This document shows, one piece after another, positions 22,481-22,575 of a stretch of 22,575 nt of DNA; within the stretch, counting starts at the first letter, position 1, and every line of letters starts with the position of its first letter. Made by a program: the position numbers and the translations under genes. This DNA comes from Gracilibacillus alcaliphilus (lineage in GTDB: Bacteria; Bacillota; Bacilli; Bacillales; Amphibacillaceae): positions 1-22,575 of the forward strand of contig NZ_JAFBFA010000053.1 in NCBI RefSeq assembly GCF_016909015.1, in the 5' to 3' direction. The notes beneath the pieces were generated by a model that saw only the letters and a list, made by a program, of their open reading frames with translations, did no database searches and was not told where the DNA came from.

Positions 22481-22575
22481 TGAACTGCACCCTGTCAAGT
22501 AGACAGTGAAAAAACAAAAATCTATGCAACAGTCTGGTACCGATATTCCAACGGTGCCAGGCTGTTTAATTTCTC
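22481..22575. mobile_element. End of an IS3-family-like insertion sequence (partial)
   Basis: TGAACTGCACCC at 22481, followed by TGTCAAGTAGACAGTGAAAA, resembles the terminal inverted repeats of IS3-family (IS150-like) elements, which end in TG...CA. Inside lies a 15-bp hairpin with two G-T pairs (22529-22543 and 22552-22566), as found near the transposase end. The element continues beyond the window and its transposase is not visible, so orientation is unresolved. Recognition is from memory of the end sequence. Confidence 0.5.

Overview
The window looks like a chromosomal carbohydrate-uptake island from a low-GC Gram-positive bacterium of the Bacillaceae. This is inferred from AT-rich DNA, strong AGGAGG ribosome binding sites, frequent TTG starts, lipobox lipoproteins, cre-like sites, and sigma-A-type promoters with near-consensus TTTACA/TATAAT boxes. 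I cannot name the species; a Gracilibacillus/Oceanobacillus-like halotolerant genus is only a guess.

Layout, left to right. (1) 1-830: non-coding, with two hairpins, a tandem array of 52-bp units (about 249-684) and a minus-strand terminator. (2) 857-1441, minus: the effector domain of a DeoR-family sugar regulator. Its DNA-binding half is decayed and its remains can be read just upstream, so it is probably a pseudogene. (3) 1915-6710, plus: operon 1, a CUT1-type sugar ABC importer (lipoprotein and two permeases, no ATPase encoded here) plus a cytoplasmic alpha/alpha-barrel, beta-sandwich enzyme resembling polysaccharide lyases. (4) 7298-14190, plus: operon 2, an Opp/Dpp-type ABC importer (lipoprotein, two permeases, two ATPases) ending in a HAD phosphatase. 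(5) 14594-16597, plus: a LacI-type regulator of double size, with one HTH and two successive periplasmic-binding-protein-like sensor domains. (6) 16755-21916, plus: operon 3, a CUT2 (ribose-type) importer plus an uncharacterised 476-aa protein. (7) 22041-22364: a small MazG/PRA-PH-like pyrophosphohydrolase. (8) 22481-22575: one end of an apparent IS3-family element running out of the window.

How the parts may work together (inference): three importers of three different ABC classes, two putative carbohydrate-processing proteins and a sugar-phosphate-type HAD suggest uptake and intracellular breakdown of complex oligosaccharides. The substrate cannot be read from the sequence. Operons 1 and 2 have matching promoter architecture: TTTACA, 17-18 bp, TATAAT, then an orphan Shine-Dalgarno about 18 nt further on, as in mRNA-stabilising 5' leaders. 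Operon 3 and the LacI gene share the palindrome TTTACGTAAA, which overlaps the predicted transcription start or -10 box. This strongly suggests that the tandem-sensor LacI protein represses itself and operon 3. All three binding-protein genes are followed by a stem-loop before the permease or ATPase gene, the usual arrangement for making excess binding protein.

The most novel items are the tandem-sensor LacI regulator with its operator set, the twin orphan-SD promoters, the fossil HTH of the DeoR gene, the 52-bp array, and the two uncharacterised enzymes.
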